Assembly: GCA_030848545.1 (NCBI GenBank)
Contig: JAVDCA010000013.1
Span: 1 to 64,000 of the forward strand
From: Astrobacterium formosum
GTDB taxonomy: Bacteria > Pseudomonadota > Alphaproteobacteria > Rhizobiales > Xanthobacteraceae
DNA: 64,000 nt
Direction: 5' to 3'
Shown here: positions 39,701 to 47,238 of the stretch, one piece after another
How the letters are laid out: each line of letters opens with the position of its first letter
Numbering within the stretch: the stretch's first letter is position 1
The notes under the pieces: model-generated
What the model was told of the DNA's origin: nothing
What the model saw: only the letters and a program-made list of their open reading frames with translations
The model's database searches: none
Position numbers and translations under genes: made by a program

Positions 39701-40196
39701 GCGCCGCCACACCCCCCGCCGCGAGAATCGCGACGGCCGCCACCGGGGTCCGGAGGCCGCAACGGCTGCCACCCCCGCTGACGGCACCGCGCCCGCAGTC
39801 ACCGATTCCGGGGAAGCGGCGGTGCCGAGCGAGGCCGCCGCCGAGGCGCCGCGGCCGCATGACGGCCGCCGCCGCCATGGCCGGTCGCACCGGCCAGAAG
39901 GTGCTCCCGGCGAGCGCGAGGCCCGCGACGATCGTGGTCCGCGCCCCGATCGCGGCCCGCGACCCGACCGTGGTCCGCAGCCCGATCGTGGTCCGCGGCC
40001 CGACCGCCGGCCCGATCGCGGCGACCGTCCGCGCCGTCCGCGCAATGAGCGCTCCGAGGAACGAGCCGAGGAGCGGCGTTTGATCGCCAAGCTCAATGAG
40101 CGGCGCACGAACAAGGAGCCAGATCCGGATTCGCCCTTCGCCAAGCTGGCGGCCCTGAAGGCGCAGCTCGAATCCAACGCCAAGGACGGCCATTGA
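36720..40196 (+). CDS. SUV3-like ATP-dependent RNA helicase with long C-terminal tail
   Basis: A 1158-aa superfamily 2 helicase related to mitochondrial SUV3, probably an RNA helicase. Motif I is GPTNTGKTH (about 26-34), motif II DEVQLGAD, the motif V/VI region DAIGMGLNLDVDHV and QIAGRAGRH. After about residue 820 the chain becomes a 250-residue Ala/Glu/Pro-rich acidic segment, then an Arg/Asp/Gly/Pro-rich segment with repeats of RDRGPRPD type, ending in a conserved helical tail (LIAKLNERRTNKEPDPDSPFAKL). The next gene (S4 domain) overlaps by 4 bases. Length is at the long end for the family because of the tail. Confidence 0.92.
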   Translation: MSISLSNSNSRGGAALRGHGVTAVLGPTNTGKTHLAIERMLAHSSGMIGLPLRLLAREVYNKVADRIGADNVALITGEEKIKPANPRFWVSTVEAMPRDLDVAFVAVDEVQLGADLDRGHVFTDRMLNCRGREETLVLGAATIRGMIDKILPGANVVSRPRLSQLTFAGEKKLTRQPRRTAIVAFSADEVYAIAELIRRQRGGAAVVLGGLSPRTRNAQVALYQNGDVDYLVATDAIGMGLNLDVDHVAFASDRKFDGFQFRRLNPAEFGQIAGRAGRHTRDGTFGTTGRCPAFEPELVQALESHNFEPVRVLQWRNSDLDFASLGALAASLAVVPTQVGLTRAPFAEDILVLEHASRDEDVRGMATSREWVQKLWDVCQIPDYRKISPAAHAELVVTLYGFLRREGTIPDDWFARQVAQADHNEGDIDTLSQRIAHIRTWTFAANRPDWLKDPDHWQGVTRAVEDKLSDALHERLAERFVDRRTSVLMRRLRENAMLDTEITKTGEVVVEGHPIGRLDGFRFAPDATAGGSDAKALSAAAQKALAGEIENRAARLAHAPDSQFVLASGGTLRWMGEVVAKITAGDNVLRPRVRILADEHLTGATQESVQTRLDLWTRTHIERLLSPLFVLGAAEDITGLARGIAFQIVEALGVLERSKVAEDVKTLDQAARANLRKHGVRFGAFHIYVPSLLKPAPRSLAAELWALKHGGLEVKGLDDLQRLASSGRTSFPADKEISRALYRTIGYRVCGERAVRVDILERLADLIRPALAWREGASGQKPPGAFDGRGFVVTQAMTSLTGSSGEDFASVLRALGYRMDRRPKPAEPEAVPPVEAVVAVTVEESAGETTVVADADSPVVAEAANAESAPTEPAVIEEMSAAPDEPPPAGVPDEPAPAVEVSEPEPAAIEVEVVAAPVDEAQVAEIALAEPPVADAPAAEAVAGETPAEAGVTEPVVAAEASETAAEPAAEPVMAEEATFIEVWRPGWSEERRPRRHTPRRENRDGRHRGPEAATAATPADGTAPAVTDSGEAAVPSEAAAEAPRPHDGRRRHGRSHRPEGAPGEREARDDRGPRPDRGPRPDRGPQPDRGPRPDRRPDRGDRPRRPRNERSEERAEERRLIAKLNERRTNKEPDPDSPFAKLAALKAQLESNAKDGH

Positions 40197-40609
40197 ACGA
40201 AGCGAGCGACCGCCAGGGTGAGGCGAGCGACCGCCAGCGGGTCGACAAGTGGCTGTGGCACGCCCGCTTGGTGCGTACCCGCACGGCGGCGGCGGCGCTG
40301 GCCGGCGAAGGCCATGTACGCATCAACGGCGCCCGCATCGACGCCGCCAGCCGGCCGGTCAGGCTGGGCGACGTCCTCACCGTCGCCCTCGACCGCCGTG
40401 TGCGCGTCCTCAAGGTCATGGGCTTCGCGGCCCGCCGCGGTTCGGCAAGCCATGCTGCCGTTCTGTTCGAGGACCTTGCCCCGGCGACCCCGGAACCGGA
40501 GTCCAGCTCGGGAGTGCCGGCCCGGCGCGACGCCGGGGCCGGCCGGCCGACCAAACGGGAGCGCCGCGAGCTTGCCCGTTTCGTCGGCGGGGAGGGCGAT
40601 CGCGACTGA
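40193..40609 (+). CDS. S4-domain RNA-binding protein (Hsp15-like)
   Basis: A 138-aa S4-domain protein whose core (about 16-65) begins [20 protein letters not shown] and runs through [14 protein letters not shown], as in Hsp15/HslR, which rescues stalled 50S subunits. It opens with TTG inside the overlap with the helicase stop, so it is coupled to it. The C-terminus is basic and Arg-rich. The helicase-S4-ferredoxin-CarD order is frequent in Hyphomicrobiales. Confidence 0.88.
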   Translation: MNEASDRQGEASDRQRVDKWLWHARLVRTRTAAAALAGEGHVRINGARIDAASRPVRLGDVLTVALDRRVRVLKVMGFAARRGSASHAAVLFEDLAPATPEPESSSGVPARRDAGAGRPTKRERRELARFVGGEGDRD

Positions 40610-40770
40610 ATGGGTGGGTTGTAGAAGCCGGGCCGACCCGAGCCCGGCATGCCGGCGCGTCTGCGGCGATGCCTCCCATGCACTTGCCACATGGCTGCGC
40701 TTGCACGCCGCCCAGCCATGGGCTAGCACCTCATCGGGTCTACGGGACCCGCGCCGGGCCGGAGCTGTCG

Positions 40771-41106
40771 ATGACCTACGTCGTCACTGAAAACTGCATT
40801 AAGTGCAAATACATGGACTGCGTCGAAGTGTGTCCGGTGGACTGCTTCTACGAAGGCGCCAACATGCTCGTCATCCATCCTGACGAATGCATCGATTGCG
40901 GCGTCTGCGAGCCCGAGTGTCCGGCCGAGGCGATCAAGCCCGATACCGAGCCGGGTTTGGAGAAGTGGCTGGAACTCAATGCGGAATACGCCAAGTCCTG
41001 GCCCAATATCACGGTCAAGAAAGAGCCTCCCGTCGATTCCAAGGAATGGGACGGCAAGGCCGGAAAACTTGAGAAGTTTGATCCCGAGCCGGGAACCGGC
41101 GACTAG
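40771..41106 (+). CDS. fdxA: Seven-iron ferredoxin FdxA
   Basis: A 111-aa 7Fe ferredoxin (3Fe-4S plus 4Fe-4S), an electron carrier. The N-terminus [22 protein letters not shown] and the second block [12 protein letters not shown] carry the cluster Cys residues; the residues ending in EPGTGD form the usual C-terminal extension. The ATG at 40771 is preceded by GGAG. A strong hairpin terminator lies 135 bases downstream. Confidence 0.97.
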   Translation: MTYVVTENCIKCKYMDCVEVCPVDCFYEGANMLVIHPDECIDCGVCEPECPAEAIKPDTEPGLEKWLELNAEYAKSWPNITVKKEPPVDSKEWDGKAGKLEKFDPEPGTGD

Positions 41107-41182
41107 CCTGTTTCATTAACTTGTTGCCAAAGATGTGAGCGGCGCGGGGGGTGGCATACCTCTCTGGCGCCGCCATAAGGCT

Positions 41183-41210
41183 TTGATTTCGGACAAAAAT
41201 GTGTTATATG
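41183..41210 (+). promoter_or_regulatory. Possible sigma-70 promoter between fdxA and carD
   Basis: TTGATT, a 16-base spacer and TATATG in an AT-rich patch of a GC-rich region. Transcription would start near 41217, about 25 bases before a perfect hairpin with T-run, and about 280 bases before the preferred carD start. Confidence 0.4.
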
Positions 41211-41240
41211 AATTACACAATGAACGACCACCGCTCCGAG

Positions 41241-41266
41241 GCTCCCCAAGGGGAGCATATTTTTTC
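41241..41266 (+). terminator. Rho-independent terminator between fdxA and carD
   Basis: GCTCCCC-AA-GGGGAGC with a 7-bp perfect stem followed by ATATTTTTTC. It can end the fdxA transcript, or act as an attenuator for a transcript begun at the AT-rich promoter just upstream. Confidence 0.85.
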
Positions 41267-41495
41267 GGGGTGTTTCCGAGGAAACCGTCAATAGGGGCGT
41301 GAGATCCACGCGAAAGCTGTGGCTGGCAAGACACGTCATAGGTCCAAGAAGACCGCCAATAAACCCTCGTCGGCACAACGCCGGAGGACCCCGAAGGCTC
41401 CCCGGAGCGTTGTGCGCCGCCGGGCTGCCCCTGTGGCCAAGCCGACGCGCCGGGCTCAAACCCGGGCGGAACCGGTGCAAGGAGTTACACAAGGA

Positions 41496-42089
41496 ATGGT
41501 TGCAACAAAGAAGACGACCCAACGTCAAGGATTCAAGACCAGCGAATTCATCGTGTACCCGGCCCATGGTGTCGGCCAGATCATGGCTATCGAGGAGCAG
41601 GAAGTCGCCGGCTGCAAGCTGGAACTGTTCGTCATCAATTTCGTCAAAGACAAGATGACCCTGCGGGTGCCGACGGCGAAGATCGCCGCGGTGGGCATGC
41701 GCAAATTGGCCGAGCCGCCGATCGTCAAGCGCGCCATCGAGACCCTCAAGGGTCGTGCCCGCATCAAGCGCACCATGTGGTCGCGCCGGGCGCAGGAATA
41801 CGAGGCCAAGATCAACTCCGGCAATATCGTCTCGATCGCCGAGGTGGTGCGCGACCTCTACCGGTCCGACAGCCAGCCCGAGCAGTCCTACTCCGAGCGG
41901 CAGCTCTACGAGGCGGCGCTCGATCGCCTGGCCCGCGAAATCTCGGCGGTGCAGCGCGTCACCGAGACCGAAGCCGTCAAGGAGATCGAAGCCGCGCTTG
42001 CCAAGGGCCCGCGTCGCGGCGCCAAGACGGAAGCGGCCGAGCCGGCCGATGCCGACGAGGAAGCGATCGTCGAGGACGAGGCCGCCTGA
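41496..42089 (+). CDS. carD: CarD-family transcription regulator
   Basis: A CarD/CdnL-type protein that binds the RNA polymerase beta subunit and stabilises open complexes at rRNA and other promoters. The RNAP-interacting domain opens with FKTSEFIVYPAHGVGQIMAIE and is followed by the DNA-binding helical region (WSRRAQEYEAKINSG, AEVVRDLYR). The ATG at 41496 is preferred because AAGGAG lies 11 bases before it; the frame extends to a GTG at 41319 giving a basic Lys/Arg-rich extension of 59 residues as in some rhizobial annotations. A strong terminator follows. Confidence 0.93.
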   Translation: MVATKKTTQRQGFKTSEFIVYPAHGVGQIMAIEEQEVAGCKLELFVINFVKDKMTLRVPTAKIAAVGMRKLAEPPIVKRAIETLKGRARIKRTMWSRRAQEYEAKINSGNIVSIAEVVRDLYRSDSQPEQSYSERQLYEAALDRLAREISAVQRVTETEAVKEIEAALAKGPRRGAKTEAAEPADADEEAIVEDEAA

Positions 42090-42116
42090 GCGGCCCCGAC
42101 AGTCCAATCCATTTTG

Positions 42117-42143
42117 GCCCGGCCTTGCGCCGGGCTTTTTTTA
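42117..42143 (+). terminator. Rho-independent terminator of carD
   Basis: GCCCGGC, loop CTTGC, GCCGGGC followed by TTTTTTT, 27 bases behind the carD stop. Confidence 0.92.
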
Positions 42144-42212
42144 TAAGCGTGATGCACCGGCATTGCCGGTGTGCCGGCGTGTCCGATTCGGCTTCGACGG
42201 CGGGAGAGTGCC

Positions 42213-42908
42213 ATGCAGGTCAACGTCATTCTGGTCCCCGACATGGTCCAGCTCGACATTGCAGGGCCCTATGAAGTGCTCGCCCGCGTGCCGGGCTGGA
42301 CCCTCGATCTCGTCGCCGCCACGACCGCGCCGGTGCGCACCGATCGCGGCCTCGCCATGGTGCCGACCCGCACCCGCGAGAGCGCGCCGCCGTCCGACAT
42401 CCTGGTGGTGCCCGGCGGCACCGGGATCGACCGCGCCATGCTCGACGAAAGCTGGCTCGCCTATGTGCGCCGCGAAGTGCAGGCGGCGAAATACGTGTTC
42501 GGCATCTGCACGGGCTCGTTCCTCCTCGCGGCCGCCGGCGTGCTCGCCGGTCGTCGCGCCGGCGCCCACTGGCAGGCCCGCGATCTTCTCAGTCGCTTCG
42601 GCGTCACGCCGTCCGACGCCCGGCTGACCGTGGACGGGAAATTCTACACCTCCGGCGGCGTCACTTCCGGCATCGACATGGCCTTGAAGGTGGTCGCCGA
42701 CGCTGCCGGCGAGACGACGGCGCGCGCCATCCAGCTTGGCATCGAATATGACCCGGCGCCGCCGTTTCCCGGCGGCACGCCCTTCACGTCGCCGGCAGCG
42801 ATCGTCGCAGCCGTGAACGCCATGTCGGCAAAGCGCCGCGCCGAGCGCGAGGCCATGGTCGAGGAGGCGGCGAAGAGATTGAAGCGGACTAAAATATCCC
42901 TCCCCTGA
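42213..42908 (+). CDS. DJ-1/PfpI family protein (isonitrile hydratase-like)
   Basis: A 231-aa class-I glutamine-amidotransferase-fold protein. The start at 42213 gives MQVNVILVPDMVQLDIAGPYEVLARV; the nucleophile elbow is GICTGSFLLAAAG with the Cys near residue 94, and GAHWQ follows as in isocyanide hydratases and the N-terminal domain of GlxA-type regulators, but there is no HTH domain. The C-terminus is a charged helix. Function could be hydratase or stress protein; the sequence does not decide. Confidence 0.85.
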   Translation: MQVNVILVPDMVQLDIAGPYEVLARVPGWTLDLVAATTAPVRTDRGLAMVPTRTRESAPPSDILVVPGGTGIDRAMLDESWLAYVRREVQAAKYVFGICTGSFLLAAAGVLAGRRAGAHWQARDLLSRFGVTPSDARLTVDGKFYTSGGVTSGIDMALKVVADAAGETTARAIQLGIEYDPAPPFPGGTPFTSPAAIVAAVNAMSAKRRAEREAMVEEAAKRLKRTKISLP

Positions 42909-43172
42909 AAAGGGAGGGCGCAGGAGGCCTTCGGCCGCCGTCCTTAAGAATGCCGATGCGAAGCATCGGCTGTGCCAAAGGGCGGGGGTGGGGGCAACGG
43001 CATCGGCCAAAACTTCGGGATCACGTCTGCGGGGCCAAGAGCCCCACTTGGAGCCCCCACTTGGAGCCCCCACTCGGCCGCAGAGCCTGTGCTCGGGCCC
43101 GCCGGAGGCGGCATCCCGGGTGCGGGCCATTCTCCCCCGCGCGAGAGCGCGGAGGAGGGATCAGGGCAGCCG
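42892..43172. repeat. GC-rich palindromes and 14-bp direct repeats
   Basis: The gap between convergent genes carries a hairpin CCCTCCC-N7-GGGAGGG over the previous stop codon, GCCGATGCGAAGCATCGGC, and tandem ACTTGGAGCCCCC units around 43043-43076. It resembles the palindromic elements at 10754 and 20773. Confidence 0.6.
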
Positions 43173-44666
43173 TCACTCCACCACGATCTTGACCTGATCG
43201 CCCGGCTTGACGCGGTCGCCGGCGTCGAGGCCGTTGAGGACGCGGAAGCGCTCCACTTGGCGGTCGATCAGCGCCATGCGGGTGGCGAGCTTCTCCACCG
43301 TGTCGCCGGGAGCCACGGTGACGATCTTGATGCGCAGCGGCTTGGCCTGCTCGATCTCCTCGAGGGTCAGGCGGCGGAAGGTGCCGACCGATTCGCGAAA
43401 CGCGCGGTCGGTCTCCGCGGTCTTGGTCTTGGCGGCGTAGATGAAGCGGTAGACCTCGCTGCCGAAGCGGACAACGTAGAGGCGGAACGCCCACAAGTCG
43501 CTCTTCGCCGTCGCGGTCGCGGCCGGGAAACCGTTGAGCGTCACGTCCTCGATGGAGGACGCGTCGACGTTCTCCATCCAGCCCGATTTCAGGTAGTCGG
43601 AGAGGCTCTGCTCCGGCGGCACGCGGACCACGTCGAGGCGCATGGCCTGGCTGCCGCCTTCCTTGAGACCGAGCACCGCCTGGGCGGTGTTCTCGAGGGT
43701 GAACTCTTCCGGCGCCGTGAAGGTGAAGCCGAGCTTGGGATGCAGGAAGCGGCGGCCGCGCACATAGCCCTCGATCGGATCCTCGCCGTAGACGAGCCCC
43801 TCGATCTCGCTGAGGTAGGCGGCGCGGTCGCGTTCGCCGGCCCCGGGCGCCGCGAACTGGCGGGCGTTGGTCTGGGCATTGCGGATGCGGTCCGGCGTTG
43901 CCGGGTGCGACGACAGGAAGTCGAGCGATCGCGGATCGGCGCCGTTCGCCGGCGCTTTGAGGCCGGCATTGCGTCCCATGGAGGTGAGGAAGCGCACGGC
44001 TCCGTAGGGGTCGTAGCCGGACTTGGCCGCGATGCCGACCCCGATGCCGTCGGCTTCGAATTCCTGCGCTCGCGAAAAGCTCGCCATCGCGAGCTTCGAC
44101 TTGGCGAGAGCCAGGGCCCCCACCTGTGGATCGCTGACCACGTCGGAGACGACGCGGCTGACGATCGCGGCCTGCTTGGCTTGGTCCTCGCGGATCGCCG
44201 CGTGCTGGGCAATGACGTGCGACATCTCGTGGGCGAGCACGGAGGCGAGCTCGGAATGGTCGTTGGCGAGCCCGATCAGACCGCGGGTGACATAGATATT
44301 GCCGGTCGGAAGCGCGAAGGCGTTGACGGCCGGCGAATTGAGGATCGTCACCTTATAGTGCTGGTCGGGTCGTTCGGAACTGGCCACCAGCCGCTCGACC
44401 GTCTTTGTCACCATGGCTTCCAGCCGGGCGTCCTCGTAGGCGCCCCCATAGGTGGCGAGGATCCTCTGGTGTTCGCGCCGCGCCGCCGGCGGCGCCTCGC
44501 TCTGCTTGGGCGGCTCGCGCAGCATCACCTGCTGGGGGCCGACGAAGCGGTCGCCCGAACAACCGGCCAACGCCAGCGCCACGACGAGCAAGGCCGAGGC
44601 GCGCAGCCGCAGGGGTGCGCTCGCGCGCCCCGTCGTGCCGATCAGCCTCGCAAAGATTCGTGCCAA
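43173..44666 (-). CDS. M48-family metallopeptidase lipoprotein with LysM-like tail
   Basis: A 497-aa Zn-peptidase. A lipobox (LALAGC, Cys near residue 36) follows the signal segment, so it is probably anchored in the outer or inner membrane. The zinc motif HEMSH sits in LASVLAHEMSHVIAQHA, and the third ligand Glu in EFEADGIG. A BepA-like middle region follows, and a LysM-like C-terminal domain (VAPGDTVEKLATRM, RVKPGDQVKI). It opens with TTG one base after the preceding stop, so it is coupled to the thermonuclease gene. Family suggests proteolytic quality control in the envelope. Confidence 0.9.
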   Translation of the reverse strand: MARIFARLIGTTGRASAPLRLRASALLVVALALAGCSGDRFVGPQQVMLREPPKQSEAPPAARREHQRILATYGGAYEDARLEAMVTKTVERLVASSERPDQHYKVTILNSPAVNAFALPTGNIYVTRGLIGLANDHSELASVLAHEMSHVIAQHAAIREDQAKQAAIVSRVVSDVVSDPQVGALALAKSKLAMASFSRAQEFEADGIGVGIAAKSGYDPYGAVRFLTSMGRNAGLKAPANGADPRSLDFLSSHPATPDRIRNAQTNARQFAAPGAGERDRAAYLSEIEGLVYGEDPIEGYVRGRRFLHPKLGFTFTAPEEFTLENTAQAVLGLKEGGSQAMRLDVVRVPPEQSLSDYLKSGWMENVDASSIEDVTLNGFPAATATAKSDLWAFRLYVVRFGSEVYRFIYAAKTKTAETDRAFRESVGTFRRLTLEEIEQAKPLRIKIVTVAPGDTVEKLATRMALIDRQVERFRVLNGLDAGDRVKPGDQVKIVVE

Positions 44667-44667
44667 C

Positions 44668-45504
44668 TCAGTTGCCGTCCAAGATCTCGATCTGCTCGGG
44701 GCGTGTCGCCTCGATCCAGGGGCCGCCGCGTTCTTCCACCACGCCGCGGATACTTACGCGCCGCCCCTGCAGAACCTTCGGGACGAGGCCCGCGGCGGTG
44801 AAGAGACGTTCGTTTCGTTTCGAAATGGTGACGGTAAAGTCCTCTGTCCAGCGGCGGCCGAAATTGACGTAGATGACGCCACCGCTCTCGCGGACGGACA
44901 ATACCGGTCCTTCGACCAACGAAAACCGGCCCCGTGCCGCCGCGATCTCACCCGGATTCTGCGCCCGCTTCAATTCATAGCGCGGATCGCCCCACAGGCC
45001 AAGTTTGCCGGCCCTGGCTACGCGCTCCGCGGCGAGGAGAGTACCCATGCAGGCACGCTCGCCGGAAGGTATCGCCACCCGGGCGTGGCCCTTCGCCAGC
45101 AGGAGGGCGGCGAGGCTTTCCTCGCCCACGGGGGTGCGCCGGAACCCCCAGGCCACGAGCCGTCCATAGCGGTCGGTCGCCGGTTTCAAGTGCTTGAGGA
45201 CGATGTCTTTTCCCGCCACCAGCGCGTGCAGGGCCTGGGCGTCGCCGGCACCCATGGTGCGCGCCTCTTCAGTTGCCGGTATCTCGATGCCGGCAAGCCG
45301 GACCTCGCGCCCGTCGGCGAGCAGGATGGTGCGCCCGTCGACGGCGCCCTGCGCTCGGGCTTCGGCGAAGAACGTGAGTGGGCAGGGGGGCGGCGGCGAG
45401 GCAGCCGAGGCGGGGTCGGGGAACTGATAGGCAGCGGCGATCAACCCTGCGACCAGAGTGATGCGCCGGTGGAGTGACTTGCCGAGTTCAATCGGATCGA
45501 CCAT
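44668..45504 (-). CDS. Thermonuclease-like (SNase fold) exported protein
   Basis: A 278-aa protein with a signal segment (about 10-36, ending DPASAASP) and an SNase-like OB fold: VDGRTILLADGREVRLAGIEIPA, then KPATDRYGRLVAWGF and the terminal LWGDPRYEL. Relative to staphylococcal nuclease, the canonical second Arg and Glu of the active site are not readily located, so nuclease activity is uncertain. A C-terminal beta-rich domain (about 185-278) is present. It is upstream of and almost overlapping the M48 gene. Confidence 0.82.
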   Translation of the reverse strand: MVDPIELGKSLHRRITLVAGLIAAAYQFPDPASAASPPPPCPLTFFAEARAQGAVDGRTILLADGREVRLAGIEIPATEEARTMGAGDAQALHALVAGKDIVLKHLKPATDRYGRLVAWGFRRTPVGEESLAALLLAKGHARVAIPSGERACMGTLLAAERVARAGKLGLWGDPRYELKRAQNPGEIAAARGRFSLVEGPVLSVRESGGVIYVNFGRRWTEDFTVTISKRNERLFTAAGLVPKVLQGRRVSIRGVVEERGGPWIEATRPEQIEILDGN

Positions 45505-45543
45505 TGGCTGATGGTAGCTGCATGGCCGTAAGGCAGCCAGAGA

Positions 45544-45572
45544 TTGTGTTTGTTCACTTTACGTTCTATAAT
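45544..45572 (+). promoter_or_regulatory. Sigma-70 promoter of the DUF1640-type gene
   Basis: TTGTGT, 17-base spacer, TATAAT, in the divergent gap before 45606; the -10 box is a perfect consensus. Confidence 0.6.
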
Positions 45573-45605
45573 AACCCGCGTTTAGGCGAAGAGGGCGGGC
45601 GGGCG

Positions 45606-45938
45606 ATGGTGTATGCATTTGATACGCTGGGTTACGCGAAACGTTTGTGCGACGGCGGCGTTTCGGAAGAGCAGGCCGAGGCACATGCCGAGGCGGCGCG
45701 GGATTTCATCATGGCCGAGCTGTTCACCAAAGCGGACTCCATCGGGCTGAGGCAGGACATCGACGGGCGCTTTGTCGCCCTCGATGCAAGCTTTGCCGCT
45801 TTCAAACAGTATGTCGATGCACGCTTTTTGGTCATCGAGTCGAAGATCGACACGCTGGGCCTTCGACTTACGGTTCGGCTCGGCGCCATGCTGGCCGCCG
45901 GCATTGCCTTGCTGGCGGCGCTGCAAAAACTGTCCTGA
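45606..45938 (+). CDS. DUF1640-type coiled-coil membrane protein (paralogue 1)
   Basis: A 110-aa protein resembling the CCDC90/DUF1640 family: it begins MVYAFDTLGYAKRLCDGGV, contains the acidic AEAHAEAARDF segment, then a coiled-coil region and a C-terminal transmembrane helix (LGAMLAAGIALLAAL). The ATG at 45606 matches the start of the homologous gene at 49565. Upstream codons in frame are not supported. Function unknown; family members are often tail-anchored. The paralogue at 49314-49565 lacks about 27 residues of the middle. Confidence 0.8.
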   Translation: MVYAFDTLGYAKRLCDGGVSEEQAEAHAEAARDFIMAELFTKADSIGLRQDIDGRFVALDASFAAFKQYVDARFLVIESKIDTLGLRLTVRLGAMLAAGIALLAALQKLS

Positions 45939-45956
45939 CGCGGCTCGTCGCGCCGT

Positions 45957-46751
45957 TCAGGTGCCGGCGATCACCTTGGCGAAATCCTGCAGTCCCGCCT
46001 TCACCTGGGCATCATCCATGACATCGGCGCAGGCGAGCGCCAGTTGCCGAAGATCGTTCTTCTGCGTGCTTTCGAGGAATTTGGCGAGCTTTGGCGCAAT
46101 CGCGGTGAGCGCCGGCAGGCGTTCGCGGCGCCACTCCTCGGTGATGCCGTTGACGGCGAGCGTCTCGACCACGCCCGACACCGAGCGGGCGCTGCCGTCG
46201 CGGATGTCGGCGAGTCCGCTCTTGAAATTGGGCCTGGCCAGGTCCTCCGGCTTGGCGGTCGCGAGCCGGGCCAACACGGCGTCGATCACGGCGCCCTGGA
46301 TGCGCATCTGGAAGTCGAAGAAGCGGCCCATTTCCGGGGCGAACTTGATGACGTTGAGATTGACCTTCTCGCCGGCGTTGGGATCGTTGCCCAATTGGCC
46401 GATCTCGATCGCGCCGGTACCGGCGAGCATGTAGACGACGCCGATCCGCACGCCCGTGACCATGCGCTCGGAGAGCTGCGACAGTTCGCTGAAGGGAATC
46501 GCCTGGGCGGCCTCCACGTCGCGGGTGTCGAAGGCGGCATCGAGGAGCTGCTTGACCGCCGGATCGCTCTGGCGCGGGGCGTTGCCGCTCTTTTCCGAGT
46601 CCTGGGCAAGCCTGACAAAGCTCTCGGTGGCGTTTTTGGCGAAGGTCAGCTTGTTGCGCTCGACCTGGGCGGAGGCCGGCAGGACGAGAGCCGCCGCGAG
46701 CGCCACCGCGGCCACCAATGTTCTGACGAGCGGCGCGGGGGGGGCGGACAT
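45957..46751 (-). CDS. Exported hypothetical protein
   Basis: A 264-aa protein with a signal peptide (MSAPPAPLVRTLVAAVALAAA-type start, cleavage about residue 29 after ASAQ). The mature part is alpha-rich, has no cysteine-based motif other than CADVM near the end, and shows a stretch GVVYMLAGTGAIEIGQLG that looks buried. I do not recognise a family. The start at 46751 is set by the signal peptide; the frame continues upstream across the tRNA gene without support. It converges with the DUF1640 gene. Confidence 0.75.
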   Translation of the reverse strand: MSAPPAPLVRTLVAAVALAAALVLPASAQVERNKLTFAKNATESFVRLAQDSEKSGNAPRQSDPAVKQLLDAAFDTRDVEAAQAIPFSELSQLSERMVTGVRIGVVYMLAGTGAIEIGQLGNDPNAGEKVNLNVIKFAPEMGRFFDFQMRIQGAVIDAVLARLATAKPEDLARPNFKSGLADIRDGSARSVSGVVETLAVNGITEEWRRERLPALTAIAPKLAKFLESTQKNDLRQLALACADVMDDAQVKAGLQDFAKVIAGT

Positions 46752-47021
46752 GGTCGTCTCCCGTCTGCAACGAAGCATCATTCTGGCACCGGCGGGCGGT
46801 GGGGCGCCACGGGGAACTCGGGTTCCGCTACGAAATGAAACCGCGCCGCTGCGGACTGGTTCCGGGCGGACGCTCACATGGCGGGCGGCCGACAGCCCGA
46901 AGCGGGCGTCCTTGCCGCCCTGCCAAAACTCACTTAGTAATTCTGCCGCCCGGTGATTGCCCCTTATGACTGCGCCGGGCCCATGAGGACCGGGCCCCAG
47001 CCGCGCCGGCCTCTCAAGCAC

Positions 47022-47098
47022 GGTCCCGTAGCTCAGCCGGATAGAGCAGCGGTTTCCTAAACCGAAGGTCGCAGGTTCGAGTCCTGCCGGGACCGCCA
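47022..47098 (+). tRNA. tRNA-Arg (anticodon CCT)
   Basis: 77-nt cloverleaf: acceptor GGTCCCG/CGGGACC, D arm GCTC/GAGC, anticodon loop TTCCTAA with CCT, T arm GCAGG/CCTGC with TTCGAGT loop, and an encoded terminal CCA. It reads AGG codons. It stands alone; no integrase gene or repeat of its 3' end was seen nearby. Confidence 0.96.
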
Positions 47099-47238
47099 TC
47101 GTCTGAAAGCCAACTTCTGATCCGCCATCCGGCCGCAGCGCCCCGCGTCGGCAGGAACCCGGGAGCCGCCGCGTGCAACGGCCCCGGATGCCCGCCTTCG
47201 CGGGTATATGCGCGACCTGTTCAAGCCGGTCTTGCGCC

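Noticed and set aside
36504-40193. 1229-codon minus-strand frame opposite the SUV3-like helicase
   Set aside because: Same reason; the plus strand has all helicase motifs in order.
42892-42915. CCCTCCC/GGGAGGG hairpin as a terminator of the DJ-1/PfpI gene
   Set aside because: It overlaps the stop codon and has no T-run; more likely part of a palindromic repeat.
47022-47098. tRNA-Arg as an attachment site of an integrated element
   Set aside because: No duplicated tRNA 3' end or integrase seen within the window; neighbours look like core genes.
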